The notes beneath the pieces were generated by a model that was given only the letters and a program-made list of their open reading frames with translations, had not been told where the DNA came from and did no database searches. A stretch of DNA of 64,000 bases from Mesodorylaimus sp. YZB2_4 (Eukaryota > Nematoda > Enoplea > Dorylaimida > Dorylaimidae), in NCBI GenBank assembly GCA_030248295.1, contig JASANH010001223.1, forward strand, positions 1 to 64,000. Reading direction: 5' to 3'. This document shows positions 42,881 through 55,226 of this stretch, in pieces. Within the stretch, counting starts at the first letter, position 1. Each line of letters starts with the position of its first letter. Position numbers and translations under genes: made by a program.

Positions 42881-44660
42881 GTTGCTTGCGCACGCGCGCG
42901 ACTAGGCTGACTTAAATCGACGGCGGAATCGAATTCGAAAAAATGGAAAAATTAGAAACTCTTCCACCGAAGTCTTATGAGTACTAAATCGAAAACTTTG
43001 AGGAAAATGGAGATTGTTATCAGTTCATCGCTACGATTCGGCTTAAGTGCAAAACAAAAGCAAAACTAGCCAATGGAAAACGGATTTTCAAGAAGAAACC
43101 AAGTTCACTTGGATCACTGACGAAACTTTCCTAAATGCCAAAAATTTCCAGTGTCGCGAGGATTATTTTTGCAAACATATCTCAAAAAATTAAACGTAAG
43201 GTAAAATAAAAGAGCTCCCGCGATCCAAATACGTCTTGCAAAGCTCAGCTGCAACTGAAGGTAAGTTTCCTCCTTTGCGAATGGGACAAAAAACGATTTC
43301 ATGGCTGACCTAACATCCATCTGCGTGGCGCATCGTCCACTAGGGCTAGGTTTCAGGAAACTAGCCAACGCCAAATACAAACTGCTGCTGTCAGAAGAAG
43401 GAATAGCCAAAATCGACTACAGCCAAAAACTGTGCTGAAATCCTGGGCATATTTCAACGAGTCGAGAGTCCTGCACGCTGGTAGAAAGATTGGAAGCTGG
43501 TAGAAAGATTGGATAATTCGTGTCGATTCGATTTCTGTATTCAAAACCTAAAAAGAAAGTACTAATTCAGGCATTTTAAAAAATGGTTAGCTAAGCTTTC
43601 GATTAGCTAAGCTAAGCTGCCGATTAGCTACAGTAAGATTGCAGCGAGAGAGGCGCTGTGAGAGCATAAACTTGAAGAGAGAATGAGAGAACCGACCGCT
43701 CAGACCGGTTGACGGAAGGCAACTGACGAGTAGTATAGTGAGTATAACGCAAGCTTCGTTACACTGTCTTTATGGACAAAACTGAGCAGAGGATCACTGC
43801 GGTCAACGACAGAAACGAAGACTGAGCCGCTGGGAAGCGAGCGAGGCGTAAAAGGGGTGAAGAATCGTAGTGTAAAGTCTCAGATTGGCGATGCTTCTCC
43901 CGGGCTGTAATATGAGCGTTGAATACATCGCGCTCCCAACACTTCACTCACAGATAGTTCACTTCTAAAACCCTTATAATGGTTTTCCTTGGTGAAGTTT
44001 TTTTTCCAACCCCACCTCTAATACCAAAGAAAATTATAGCGCGCGCTCCACGCGAGCCGGAACGCGAAAAACTTTCCAGTTTTTCGTTGGACACATATTC
44101 TGGTAAAATTTAATGAAGAGATTCAGCTGAAAATCCCTTCAGTCACTGTGGTCCCTGTGCCTGCGCGAACATGCGTGCGTGTGATCATACTTGATGCGAA
44201 TTTTATTTCAGATAAAACACGACACGAGTTATACAAGAAAGTCGGATAAATTCGTGTCGGATGGATACTTCTCAGTGGTTGTTATCAAATGGCGATCGCT
44301 CAATGAAAACGTCAAGAAACAATTTAACATGAAACAATAAGGCAAGTATTTAATTTGATGCTTTACCTGAGTAATGTTCGACTTGCCCTTTGATCATTAT
44401 GCGTGGTCTGTATGTATTTCACTTCGTAATACATATAATTTCAGGCATGGATACTGGAAGTGCATTAAATTATTATCGAACGCGATTGCAACTTGATAGA
44501 AAATTTACGGAACAACCACTTTAGCCGTCCCCACTTAACAAGGGTTTAAATGTTGGATGTAAAGTTGAAGAGTGCGCGGCACGGCTAATCAAATGCATCC
44601 ACACGCAGCATTTTCAAATAACTCTCCGAGGCCTGCGGCACAATAAATTCCCTCTTACTG
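42881..44660. other. Gene-poor stretch
   Basis: Nothing convincing was found apart from a short tandem duplication of AGCTGGTAGAAAGATTGGA near 43474-43512 and GATTAGCTAAGC repeats near 43600. Confidence 0.45.
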
Positions 44661-44666
44661 CCTGGC

Positions 44667-44982
44667 CCAGTTTCACCGAGACACTTCCAAGTGTTACAAG
44701 CGCCACAAGTGACTACGTTACAAGTATCCGCGTTTCACCACAAACAAACTCACAAGTTAGACATGCAAGCGTGAGAGATGCTTGGTTACAAGGAGCCTGT
44801 GAGCCGTTTAGTAGAAACACGTTGCACGTATAGAGAAATACAGGCAGCAAGTCACAAGCCCGACGGACGAGCGTTTCACCACGACTTTTCCGGACCTTGT
44901 AAAAAGTGGATTTGTAGAGAGCGACTTGTGAAAGATCGGGGCAGCACTTGTGTAGGAGCCCAAATTCAGAAGGCGGCAGTGC
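44667..44982 (+). repeat. CACAAGT-rich dispersed repeat, family C, copy 2
   Basis: This is the inverted counterpart of 21640-21950, sharing CACAAACAAACTCACAAGTT and CAAGCGTGAGAGATGC. It carries many CACAAGT units at irregular spacing. Confidence 0.7.
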
Positions 44983-45314
44983 ATTGATTTTTTGGAAGGA
45001 GAAGGCGCAAGGTGCGTCTTACTTAGGCTTCTTGCTTAGGGGAGAGGTTCTGATTTATTGTCATCATTATTCTACCTGCAAGATGCCGAAAAGGAAAGAG
45101 AAGGAAATTGGCTATCAAGGTCGTCCTAAAAATCGTCAAAATCCGCTTCAAGGTTCGGAAGGAAAGTACTGCTTTTAAAGAAAGTGGAAGAATAGAAACG
45201 TTTCCTATTTGGCGACTTTACTCCATTTTATACGAAGGAACGAAGGAGAGAAGCCTGGATCGATATATTCGAATACGGCAAAAGTATCGAATATCCGTTT
45301 CCTGAAGGTGCTGA

Positions 45315-45452
45315 ATGGGACTACTGTACGTTCGTGATACAGTTTGGTCAAATATAAAACGAGCCGTCACTGACAAGGTCGATCGATTAAAGCGAACGGG
45401 TGCTGGCATTGATAGCGATGCCGATTTGAACGAGGTGGAAATACGGTATTAG
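45315..45452 (+). pseudogene. Possible Myb/SANT-like DNA-binding fragment of a transposon
   Basis: A short frame contains DTVWSNIKRAVTDKVDRLKR and GAGIDSDADLNEVE. This resembles the WxNIKxxxxxK...TGGG pattern of Myb/SANT-like proteins found in Harbinger-type transposons. It is only 45 codons and isolated. Confidence 0.3.
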
Positions 45453-45519
45453 ATATCATTGGAAGGGAGTCGGCTGCTATCGATGGGTTGCCAGTACGAG
45501 AAACGTGGGGATTACAATC

Positions 45520-45572
45520 CTTACCTTGTGCCTCAGAGAGCGCCTACTGCGCCCTCTGAGGCACAAGGTAAG
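45520..45572. repeat. Perfect 19-bp hairpin
   Basis: Positions 45520-45538 (CTTACCTTGTGCCTCAGAG) pair exactly with 45554-45572. GCGC pairing continues inward after one mismatch, leaving a five-to-six-base loop. Confidence 0.9.
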
Positions 45573-45694
45573 CATAGGATATGCACATAGTGTTCATGGC
45601 ATAGCATCTCACCAAATCAAAAATTGGATGTGGTCATTTTGGGACGGCTATCTGATTGCTAAGTCATAATACATGAGACGATTGCATTGATTTT

Positions 45695-46000
45695 TAAAGA
45701 GTGCTTTTTCTCCTTTTTTTTCGCTTTTAATGACCCCACAACCCACTCTGAGTAGCCAGCAAATATAGAGACAAAAAAACTCCATTTCCTTGGATAAATT
45801 TTAGTGCAGTATTTATCACTGCAGTCATAATTAGGCGAGCAAAAAAGCGGAGAGTCAATCACGAATTAGCAAACCAATCCCTTCCTTCCTCTTTATCAGT
45901 GCAATTATCCGCCAAAGTTTCCCCAGCTTCCCCTTCTGAAACATCTCCACAACGTTCAATCCCGACCACTATTTATCAATCGGGATCCCAAACGAACGCT
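45695..46000 (-). mobile_element. MITE copy (GCGTTCG family), inverted, one end missing
   Basis: It matches the complement of 50661-51040 over about 300 bases. Shared blocks are GAGTAGCCAGCAAAT, GGCGAGCAAAAAAGCGGAGA and CTTCTGAAACATCTCCACAA, with terminus ACGAACGCT. The opposite terminus is lost. Confidence 0.8.
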
Positions 46001-46353
46001 ATCCTCATCGAATGTGCAAAGAGTGGTGGGAGTCGACGGATTGCGGTCATCCAGTCCCTAGTCACCCTTCGAATTGATTCTCGGTACTGGCTGCACTCCA
46101 GAAGTACTGAATCTCGCTTGAGCCTACCTTTGCCACACCAAGCCTGAACTGCTACGACGTCGCTGCTGACAGATAATTCGATAACTGTTTGGCATCGTAG
46201 ATTTTCTGAACTGATAAGCCATTACAATCCACCCTTTGAAAGTTCCTGAATTCCTGAAAAGCTGTAACAAAGCCGCAACAAATTGACGATTCAGCCTGGC
46301 ATCACGAACTAATGGTAAGAAAAAATAGCGAATGTTGATCACTTTGCAAGAGC

Positions 46354-48939
46354 TGTAAACAGATCTGGGCCTGATTAGTGGTCGATTTGCGGAGATTAGC
46401 GCATAATTACAATTTCTGGGGTGACGTACTGTTCCTTTAAGGTTTCTCTATATTACATACCGGTTAACACAGTTTTCAGGCGGGCGATGAATTTTCCATA
46501 AATAAGAAAGCTAAGAAGACACGCATACCATCAACTTGCCGATCGAATCAAAATAAAATTCATTGCCGAGATTCGAGTTCACTTGCGTTTGTGCAGTTTC
46601 GAGTTCGAGAATATCGCTTGGGTACTAAAATGAGAGGTCTTGTAGCAAATCTGTTACTGTTATACTCTGGTGGGGGGTGCGGGGGCCGGAGCCCCCAAAA
46701 AGAAAAAATGAGTGAAAGAAAGCAAGAGCAATTGACGGTCGTTTTATTCTTTGACGTTGCGGGTGAATATATTTGGTTAGCCGTGCTGTGTGCGCATTGA
46801 AGGGGCTGCCGTTAGTGCCGGGTACGATGCGTTATTGAACGAAAAAAGTTGATGCGCTATTGATTGTTCAGAAAAATTACATGCATTTCACATGATCCGA
46901 TCCGATCCGAAGTATCCAAATCCGACTCGAAATTTTTCCCACCTGATCTGATCCGATCCGACAAACCCCATCTGATCCGGTCGTGAGTCCCGAACCCACC
47001 CAGACGCAGTGGGTCCTTTGCTTGGGTGGAGTGGACTTGTAAATTCCCGGGCTGTCTTGGATCGAAAAGGCAAACTCAGATAAACCAAAATTTTTTAAAA
47101 ACCTGTAAAATAATTGCCTCGTGCGGATACAATTGAAACTGCAAAAAATTTTTAATGATTTATTATAATGGTAGAAGAATTAAAATTGTTTGTTCGGTTT
47201 TTCGAACTTTGGGTTTTAAAACTGAAGATATGTGGTAACAAATTTGCGTTGGGCTTGGATCCAATTTTAAAAAGTGACGTAGGTCTGGGTTTGAGCTGGG
47301 CGTGGTCCTCGAGGGTCTGGGCTTGGGTCGGCGGGGTGTGGTTGGGTTTAGTCAAATTTCAGATCCAATGCCCTGGACGCCAACCCGCTATGTGCGCCTT
47401 TGCCTTGCGTCCTCGAATAGATTTAAAAAAGTTTAAACACGCCAGAAAATCGTGTCTAGATAATCTCAGAAACCAGTTTCGATTCTTGGGCAATCTAAAG
47501 GCCCACCAAATATGATCTAAAAGCAAGAGAGTGATTTTGGAATTGTTGTTCAGAGATCGGCTATAAGAGGGGGGTCAGTGGAAAAACAATTTTGTACGAC
47601 AGGGGGAGCCAGGCCAAAAATACTTCATTTGCATGCGACGTCGTACATATTTGTACGGCCCCTACGCGTAGAACCCATTTTAAACAGATTTCTGAGCACA
47701 AAAATTAGAATTGGCAGATACTTGCAGACGCATACCAGAAAAAAAATTAGCAAACCCATGATGGCCAGTTTAATAACCGAAACGAATACGGTCCAGTATT
47801 TGAAAAAGTTGAGTGTACGACGGCCTCCGAAGATCGCACTCCAAAGACCGATGATAAGTCCAGTGCCGTACAAGATGTACACGGAATGCACTGTGATAGA
47901 TACCATCTGAAAACGCATATAGTGCTGTAATCTTGCTACTGAATCTTGCTTCATGAAATTAGAACATCTTGGATAATTAAAAAACCACTTACTAAAGTAT
48001 TTATATTCAACTTGTACTCGGCAACATGTAAACGGATAGTCCGTGGCATAGTGATGGCCTAGATGGATGGAGCAAAAAATTTCTTTTCGAATCGCAGCGG
48101 GGGAAATGTTTTCAAGAAGCGAGTTGGCTAAAGTCTAGTTTACGTAAACCTCATGATTTTGAAGAATTGATTACAACGAAATTGTTTACGCTGAAAAACG
48201 TATCATTCCAAAAAAAGTCTGTTATCACAGACTCAAAACTTTTAGACCAGCCGATGCACACAGTGAAACCAGGGCTTGGGATGGCTGGTCTACTCGGCCA
48301 CTACTAAGCGCAACAATCGCTTAGGAAATACGAGTATGTCTGAGCAGAAGCTGGTTTTTCTGCATGAATATCAACAGACCGACTGATCCTGGCAACGAGC
48401 AGAGGATCATGCAATCCTGTGCTCGTGGTCCACAAAGTGGGCTGGGAGTGTCTAATTCGCGGGCTTTGCGTAGTAGTGCTTGCTCTTATTGTTAGTAGGA
48501 GTGTTAGACTAGCGGCAAAGGTAAATGATTTTGTGTCATGTGTCCCTTCATCCTCAAGCGGTTCATTACTGATATGATAAACCATGAGCAGGCTGGTGGG
48601 GCTCCGGCCCCCGCACCCCCCACCAGAGTATAACAGTAACAGATTTGCTACAAGACCTCTCATTTTAGTACCCAAGCGATATTTTCGAACTCGAAACTGC
48701 ACAAACGCGAGTGAACTCGAATCTCGGCAATGAATTTTATTTTGATTCGATCGGCAAGTTGATGGTATGCGTGTCTTCTTAGCTTTCTTATTTATGGAAA
48801 ATTCATCGCCCGCCTGAAAACTGTGTTAACCGGTATGTAATATAGAGAAACCTTAAAGGAACAGTACGTCACCCCAGAAATTGTAATTATGCGCTAATCT
48901 CCGCAAATCGACCACTAATCAGGCCCAGATCTGTTTACA
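46354..48939. mobile_element. 2.6-kb element with 342-bp near-identical inverted arms
   Basis: The left arm 46354-46695 and right arm 48598-48939 are reverse complements with only a few differences. The arms start TGTAAACAGATCTGGGCC at the outside and end in a GGGGGTGCGGGGGCCGGAGC stretch at the inside. The 1.9-kb middle has no convincing transposase. It holds GATCCGATCCGA simple repeats (46890-46985) and blocks shared with 51490-51800. High arm identity suggests recent origin or gene conversion. Outer flanks show no obvious target duplication. Confidence 0.85.
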
Positions 48940-49345
48940 TAAAGTAGGAAGAAGGGGGAGGGGGAGATTTTTCAGTGTCCCTTGAGGCAAGGCCTGTAAC
49001 GATAAGCCATATCACTTCACTCGCAGCGCTACAGCTTTGGCGTATTTAGTTTGCTCGTGTGAAACAGCACAACTGCCTTTTGGGAGTCTGTCTGAAGAGC
49101 AGCAGTGCACAGCACACAAGCTTTTTGGATTTGACGCTGACATCCCAATGCATACATACGGTATATACTGTATGTGCGAGCGATTACGCGCTGTGCGCAG
49201 CGCCTAACATGTTGGGACACTTCCCTTTTTTCTTGTGGCCTAGTAGACCAGCCATCCCAAGCCCTGCTTCCACTGTGTGCATTCGCTAGTCTAAAAGTTT
49301 TGAGTCTGTGATAACAGACTTTTTTGGAAATGATAAAACCGTTTT
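48195..49345. repeat. Inverted repeat nested across the right arm
   Basis: About 100 bases at 48195-48297 and about 105 at 49237-49345 are reverse complements; landmarks are AGTCTGTTATCACAGACTCA and GGGATGGCTGGTCTA. A third, diverged copy lies at 53548-53647. This pair straddles the right arm of the larger element, so one inserted into or beside the other. Confidence 0.75.
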
Positions 49346-49349
49346 TCGT

Positions 49350-50127
49350 TTTTTGCTAGAAACTAGTTTGGCCCAAAACACTTGTTGGAACAACTGATAG
49401 AATTGAGTGACCACCAAACACCTTCTTCCAAACCTCTTAAAGAGAGAAACATAAAACGGAACGTGAACCCCCGCCCATGAAATTACTCGTAAAGACCGCC
49501 TACAGATCGCCCATTTCATAGTCTGAAACTCTCACCCGCACTACCGTGCCTGCTCATGCCTGCTCATGAAATGCACAGATTTTTCGAGTATGTACTTATA
49601 GATATACAGGCGGCAGGAAAAACAACAAAAGCTCATTCGTGAGGATTCGTAATTCGTGAGGCTCATTCGTGCGTAATTCGTACGGAGAACTATCTCATGC
49701 TCGAGTGGTCTTAACTTCTTTATCCTCAGAGCATTCCATCAGAAGCTAACAGAACGCTCAGGATCCGCAAGTTTTATCGAGTTATTATTAGCTTTAATTT
49801 TTCTCCACAATATTACCCCCACATCTAATAGAACATGTCCTGACCATGGAAATTCTTTCCACATCATTTATTTCCGTTCACGAACTCTCAGTTTATTATC
49901 GGCAAATTTATTGGTGTCCACCAAAGCCATCTTCGTGAGAGCGCGCTAAGCCTAGCCACTCAATGGCGCTGCGCCTCAACCCGTTCAGTTGATGTTTCTA
50001 AACACCGCGCCGAAAAGAAACCAGGAACACTAGCGCCAGCAACTTTCGATAGTCGATAACTCAAGAATAATTGAACCGAAAAAGTTGATTTTTCGCAAGC
50101 TTTGCAAGATAAGTCAGATCTGCAACC
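49350..50127. other. Gene-poor stretch
   Basis: Only minor tandem motifs are seen, such as GCCTGCTCAT twice near 49550 and ATTCGTGAGG units at 49635-49682. Confidence 0.4.
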
Positions 50128-50422
50128 ATGTCAATTTTTATCGAAATCCGTCCAGTACCTGACGGGCGACGGTTAAAAAAAGCTGAAACAGCGACTATTT
50201 TCAGAATTAACTTTTCGGAAATTGAAGCTTCAAAAAAATGACCGTCAAAAGGCAGAGTCCGAAAGTTTCAGCTTTCAGAAAAACTAACATTCACCTGTGT
50301 GCGACCTCTGGTTGTTGATCTAGGCACATGTTGTTCCTCCTCCTCGTCTTTTTCCCCCTGAAGAAGAAATTGCGTATTCTGGAACTCGACAATGGCCGGA
50401 CGGATTTTGATAAAAATTGGCA
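50128..50422. repeat. Inverted repeat around a 240-base centre
   Basis: CAATTTTTATCGAAATCCGTCC near 50131 is mirrored by GGACGGATTTTGATAAAAATTG near 50398, with one mismatch. No coding sequence lies between. Confidence 0.6.
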
Positions 50423-50586
50423 CGATTCTAGACTCGGCCGATTCTGCTATGTGTGCAAAAATCAAAAATTTCCGTCGCTCCGTTCTCGAGTTATTAGCCG
50501 GCGAAAATCGTCCTTTAGCATTGGGCGTCTGGTTGGCTGGTCTAAGCAGGCACTACCATGCCTGCTGATAAATTAGTAAAAATGGT

Positions 50587-50634
50587 GCGGCCAAAATGCT
50601 GCGTCGATCGTGGTCGACTCAGCATTTTGGCCGC
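50587..50634. repeat. 21-bp hairpin, one mismatch, six-base loop
   Basis: 50587-50607 (GCGGCCAAAATGCTGCGTCG and one more base) pairs with 50614-50634. The loop is TCGTGG. It lies 26 bases left of the MITE at 50661. Confidence 0.85.
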
Positions 50635-50660
50635 AGAAATTGAGGGCCGTTAGTGTACAA

Positions 50661-51040
50661 TAGCGTTCGTTCAGAATCCCGATCCCAATCCTGGTCGGGA
50701 GTGCCCCTACCGACTCAGATAAAAAATGATCGGGATTGAATGTTGTGGAGATGTTTCAGAAGGGGAAGCAGAAGAAAATTTGGCGGATAATCGAACTGGT
50801 AAACAGGAGGGAAGGGATTTTCTTGCTAATTGGTGACTGCTTCTCCGCTTTTTTGCTCGCCTGATTTTGAATGCAATGATAAATATTGCACTAAAAATTA
50901 TCCACACAGGTGCATTTTTTCTCTATAACGTTATTTGCTGGCTACTCAGGGTGGGTGTTGGTCATCTACGGCAAATAAAAAAGCGAGACAAAGCACTCAC
51001 GACAAAGTATCCCAAAAAACGTGATCCCGAACGAACGCTA
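50661..51040 (+). mobile_element. MITE, 380 bp, full copy with terminal inverted repeats
   Basis: The ends are TAGCGTTCGTTC at the left and GAACGAACGCTA at the right. A TA target duplication, as used by Tc1/mariner-type elements, would fit. Two other partial copies are in the window (30784-30983, 45695-46000). It has no coding capacity. Confidence 0.82.
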
Positions 51041-52235
51041 GTATACAAGGTTTCAACACGCGCTCGATTTTCAATTTCGTGAAGCCCATGTGCACTGCTT
51101 TTATTAAAAAAACCCAACTTACCTTATTCAATATATTGAAAATAACAAATGCACACTTCGATAGTTTAATCATTGTTTTTTTAATTTCGGGAAACTTTTT
51201 CACCTTTGTCACCAAGTCAACCAATTTATGATAAACAGCACAAAAATTACAGAGCATCAAATCATCGAGGGTTGACGCACAGTCTGGGCACCATCTACTC
51301 CACATTGCTGCACCTACATCATGAAGACACGACGAGACTGAACGTATTGTATGACCTCGACTGCAAAGCACAAATCGCGCACTGTTAAAGCAGAAGGACA
51401 CGCAAACAAAAGTGAACAACTTATGTCGAATAAAACAAATCATAAGGACCCGTACAAATACAGTACGACGGCGTACGCCAGGGCAAGAGGGCTCGCCTAA
51501 AAAACAATTCTGTACGACAGGGGGAGAGAGGGAGTCAAGATAATACGACGTCGTTTTTGCACGGATATTCTAAGGTCATAGCCACCTGTACACACTGCAA
51601 AGCTCATAGCAACGCTTACCCAGTCCTGCTTTTGGTCCCAAACCCAAACCTACTCAGACCCAGTGGGTTCTTGGATTGGGTTGGCTGACCAGCCAAAATT
51701 CGTTGGTTGGGCTGGGTTGAAAAGCCAAACCCAGATAAACCCCTTTTTTCAAATCTCATCAAATTATGACTTAAAAAAGGGAAGGATACGCACAAAAAAG
51801 GGACAGAAAGTTCACATGTACGACGCCCAAACCCGTTCAAATTCTTGCACGCGCTCAGAACCTTGAGCTGCATGCCACTGTTGCACTAAATAACGCTTCA
51901 GCGTGAACGTAAATCCAGTTGCAGACATCGTAAACACTTCTGCTCATCGTTCCGTATACACATAATATATAATTAACCAACAGCACAAGCTAAGGGAGAC
52001 TAGCTCCACATCTGGTGCCCTTATGCCAACCGCGTCTTCTGGTAGTATGAGTATATCTTGCTTTATCTTGGGGGGGGCTGGGGGGGGGGTGACACCCCCA
52101 AAAAAATGTTCGTATAGCCTCTTTCGAAGTCTTTATCACACCAGTTGGAGCGACTAGATTAATCAACGAGAATATTAGCAGTGCGCCTAGAAGTTGATTA
52201 CAAACTAAGACTTTGCAAAATATTGTCAGCTGTCT

Positions 52236-53095
52236 TCAATTCCAGTCTCCAGCTAGTTTCCGCAGTTTCTGCATCTTACCCTCGACCTTACGTTCCGTCA
52301 TGGTCGCTTGGTCATACGAGAGTGTTATGCCCAAAATTTTAATTTCCGTCACGCTCTTTATGTCTCTCAGTTTCTCAACTGCTTCATATCTGGGAGCAAG
52401 ACCAGAACATTTGGATTTTTGCTTATTCAGAACCAGGTCATTGACCTTACTAAACTCTTCAAGCTCTTCAAGCTCTTCAAGCTCTTTAACAGCAGCTGCC
52501 GAACTGATGCGATCTTTCAGAAAAAGGTTCGTGTCGTCTGCATATTGATTCATCAGATACTCGATGCCATAGACTGTCACCCCGTGGACGTTTGGATTGG
52601 CCATTAAAGCTGTTGCCATGAAATCCGCTGCGATCACAAACAGGTAGGGCGACAATGGGCAACCTTGCTGGATTCCCCTATCTAAAGCGATCCTTCCCTT
52701 AGTGTGGCCATTGTTGGTAGCTTCGCTCACTGCGCCCCTGTAGAGCGTCTCAACAGCTGCTATGAATTGTGGCCAAAAGTTCTTTCGTCGCAGAGCCGAA
52801 ATTATGAAGCTGTGAGATATCGTGTCAATCGCTCGTTGAAAGTCCGAAAGACAGAGACGCATTGGGCTGTGATCATGGCTTCGAGAACGTCCACAGCTAT
52901 ACGAATGTTTTCCCCTATATAACGCCCAGGCATGAAGCCCGTTTTAATGTCTTTGACAATTTCCTTCAAGAAACTTTTCAACCGTCAAGCCAGGACCTTG
53001 CAGCCAGGATCTTCTAGTCGCAGTTCAGAGGAGTAATTGGTCTCCAGTTGCCTAATTGCGTTGGGTCTTTACCAGCCTTTGGAATTAACTGTCAT
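52236..53095 (-). pseudogene. L1-like LINE reverse transcriptase fragment
   Basis: The left frame encodes RT: DFQRAIDTISHSFI, RGIQQGCPLSPYLFVIAADF and the catalytic NQYADDTNLFL. Upstream on the minus strand (to about 53095), pieces such as LIPKAGKDPTQLGNWRPITP and YIGENIRIAVDVLEAMITAQ are in other frames. An EELEELEEL tandem (GAGCTT repeats near 52457-52490) is inserted in the palm region. Frameshifts make it inactive. Confidence 0.85.
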
Positions 53096-53649
53096 TTAGA
53101 TATACGGAAATAGCTTGAGAACAGTAACTTTCTTGAAGCCTCGGTGTGCGAAATATTCGAAGTACCCATTTTCTCTGTCTGCTCGAAAAACATCATTTAG
53201 CGCATAATTTTTTTGCAGAAATGTGTATCTGTGCAGCATTTAGAATCTCAAAAAATCGCCACTGTTTTGTATATTTTAATCGAAAATGAATTCCTCTGAG
53301 TGTTGTCATTTTGAATACTCTCTGTACCTTGCATCAGAGCAAGTTAAAAAGCCGGTGCCGAGCAAAGGAGAAACTAGACAGTGGCATCGATAGCCGTAAT
53401 AAGAGAGCCAGTGTTGGATGCGTCATTACAGGGGTGAGATTGCAGGACGCAGGGTGGGCGTAAGATCAGAATGCCGTGCAGTATGAACTGTATTAGGAGA
53501 ATACAGTATGGCGAGATGATCTGCCTGGAAAGTGTAAGTAAAATACTATTCCAAAAAAGTCCATTATCACAGACGGCAAACTTTAGGACCACGCGATACT
53601 GAGAGGGAAGCAGTGACTTTGGATGGCCGGTCTATCCAGCCACTGCGAA

Positions 53650-55226
53650 AGAAACCGCCAAAGGTCAGGAAAAAGTGCTAGAGTACGGTGAGCAAAAATG
53701 TGAGGGTCAGGATTAAGCACAAGCAGGGCAATGCACAGCGGTGTATCATGTCAGCCCTGCACTTTAGATGCGGAGATAATGGAAGGTGTTCGACTCGTGG
53801 TGAGGTGAATCATTTTGTAGAATGTGCAAACTCGCCCTCGGTTGTGAGTAGTTATACCCGCGCTCGGTGATGATCAACAGCATGTAAAAGGCTGCGCTGG
53901 ATATGATTTCGAAAAGACGCTGTAACTTACTTAGTCTCGGCTTCCAGCGGCTTACTGAACAGATCGACGGCTTTGCGGCGGCGTAAGCTGCGGTCAGCCC
54001 AGATTCAACGGCCCGCAATCCATATCGTACTTTACTCTCATAAACTGAAACATCATCTCACAGCAGTGTTATGCAACACTGCACGCTCATTTTATCAGAG
54101 CATTGTCCAGCTCCACTGACTGATTTGATCGACATCCATTTGTGTCCAACAACTTTTACCTCGGATTACTTTATTCAAAGACTTCTGTTTCTGCCAAATA
54201 ACCCAATCCACGATTATCAATCTTTAATTCACACCCACAAGAACATTGGCATAAGGTAAATGCATGGGGTAAAAGCAGTCCATCACCAAAACTCACGATC
54301 AGATCACAATCGAGATGGGGCGCACTATTGCACTTTGCCGCACACAACACAAGAATCGATACTTATCGACAATCAATCAGTCTCACACAATACTGCACAG
54401 GAAAAATGAGAGGCGGGCAGTACGTAATTGTACATGGTAGCAGGCAGAAAAAGCTACAGTACAGTCAGGGCACACATCCACTGTATGAAAGGTCATAAAA
54501 CAGCAGCACTGTGCTGCCTGGTACACATACTGCAAGCTGTCACACAACACTACACACGTTAATAAATACTAGAGTAGATTTCACTACTCTCATTCAATGC
54601 ATTGAAAGGGGCAGAGCAATGCATGCAACCAGAAACAATACAGTATACTGAGGGGACCCTTTTTCTGTCTATTAGATTCATGATTTGCAAGGAAGCTAAC
54701 TCAATTGCTGTTACTTCTCTTTAATCTGCTGGTCATTTTTTGACAGTTTTTTTGGCTGGCGAGTTATAAATTAATTTTTTGAGTTGAAACTGGATTTGAA
54801 GTTGGAATTTGGTTTGGATTTGAAGTTTGAATTTGGCGCGCTTTTACACTTGCAGTCTTTGAAACGATAAATCTACAGTACTATCAGCTTATGCAAAATG
54901 CATTACATTTTGACAGCGCATACTACTGTCACACTTGGCAACTGGCCACATAGTCAGCGGGTGATATAAGTAAATCCTACTGTATAGGCAAGATATCGCG
55001 CTAATATAATCTGACGGGTTGAATAGATTGTAAAGAGAGCATCAGTGGGAAAATGAGTATACATACGGTATATATGGTGTCCAAAATTAAAATACCTTGG
55101 AGTTTGGATGGGTAAAGTCCAGTAAATTGACAGCCTCTAAATCCAGGGCTGCAATGCAACTTGAAGGCATTGCCAATATTTCCAAGGCCATCAATTACTT
55201 GACACTGCGCACTTGTACATTTATGG
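53650..55226. other. Intergenic stretch downstream of cwo
   Basis: AT-rich sequence without a supported gene. It contains GGATTTGAAGTTGGAATTTG-type short tandem repeats near 54790-54835. The cwo 3' UTR should start at 55226 going left. Confidence 0.45.

Noticed and set aside
47168-47515. 115-codon frame rich in Leu, Trp and Gly
   Set aside because: It is driven by a GGTCTGGGCTTGGG-type low-complexity repeat, whose relatives occur at 46980 and 51640.
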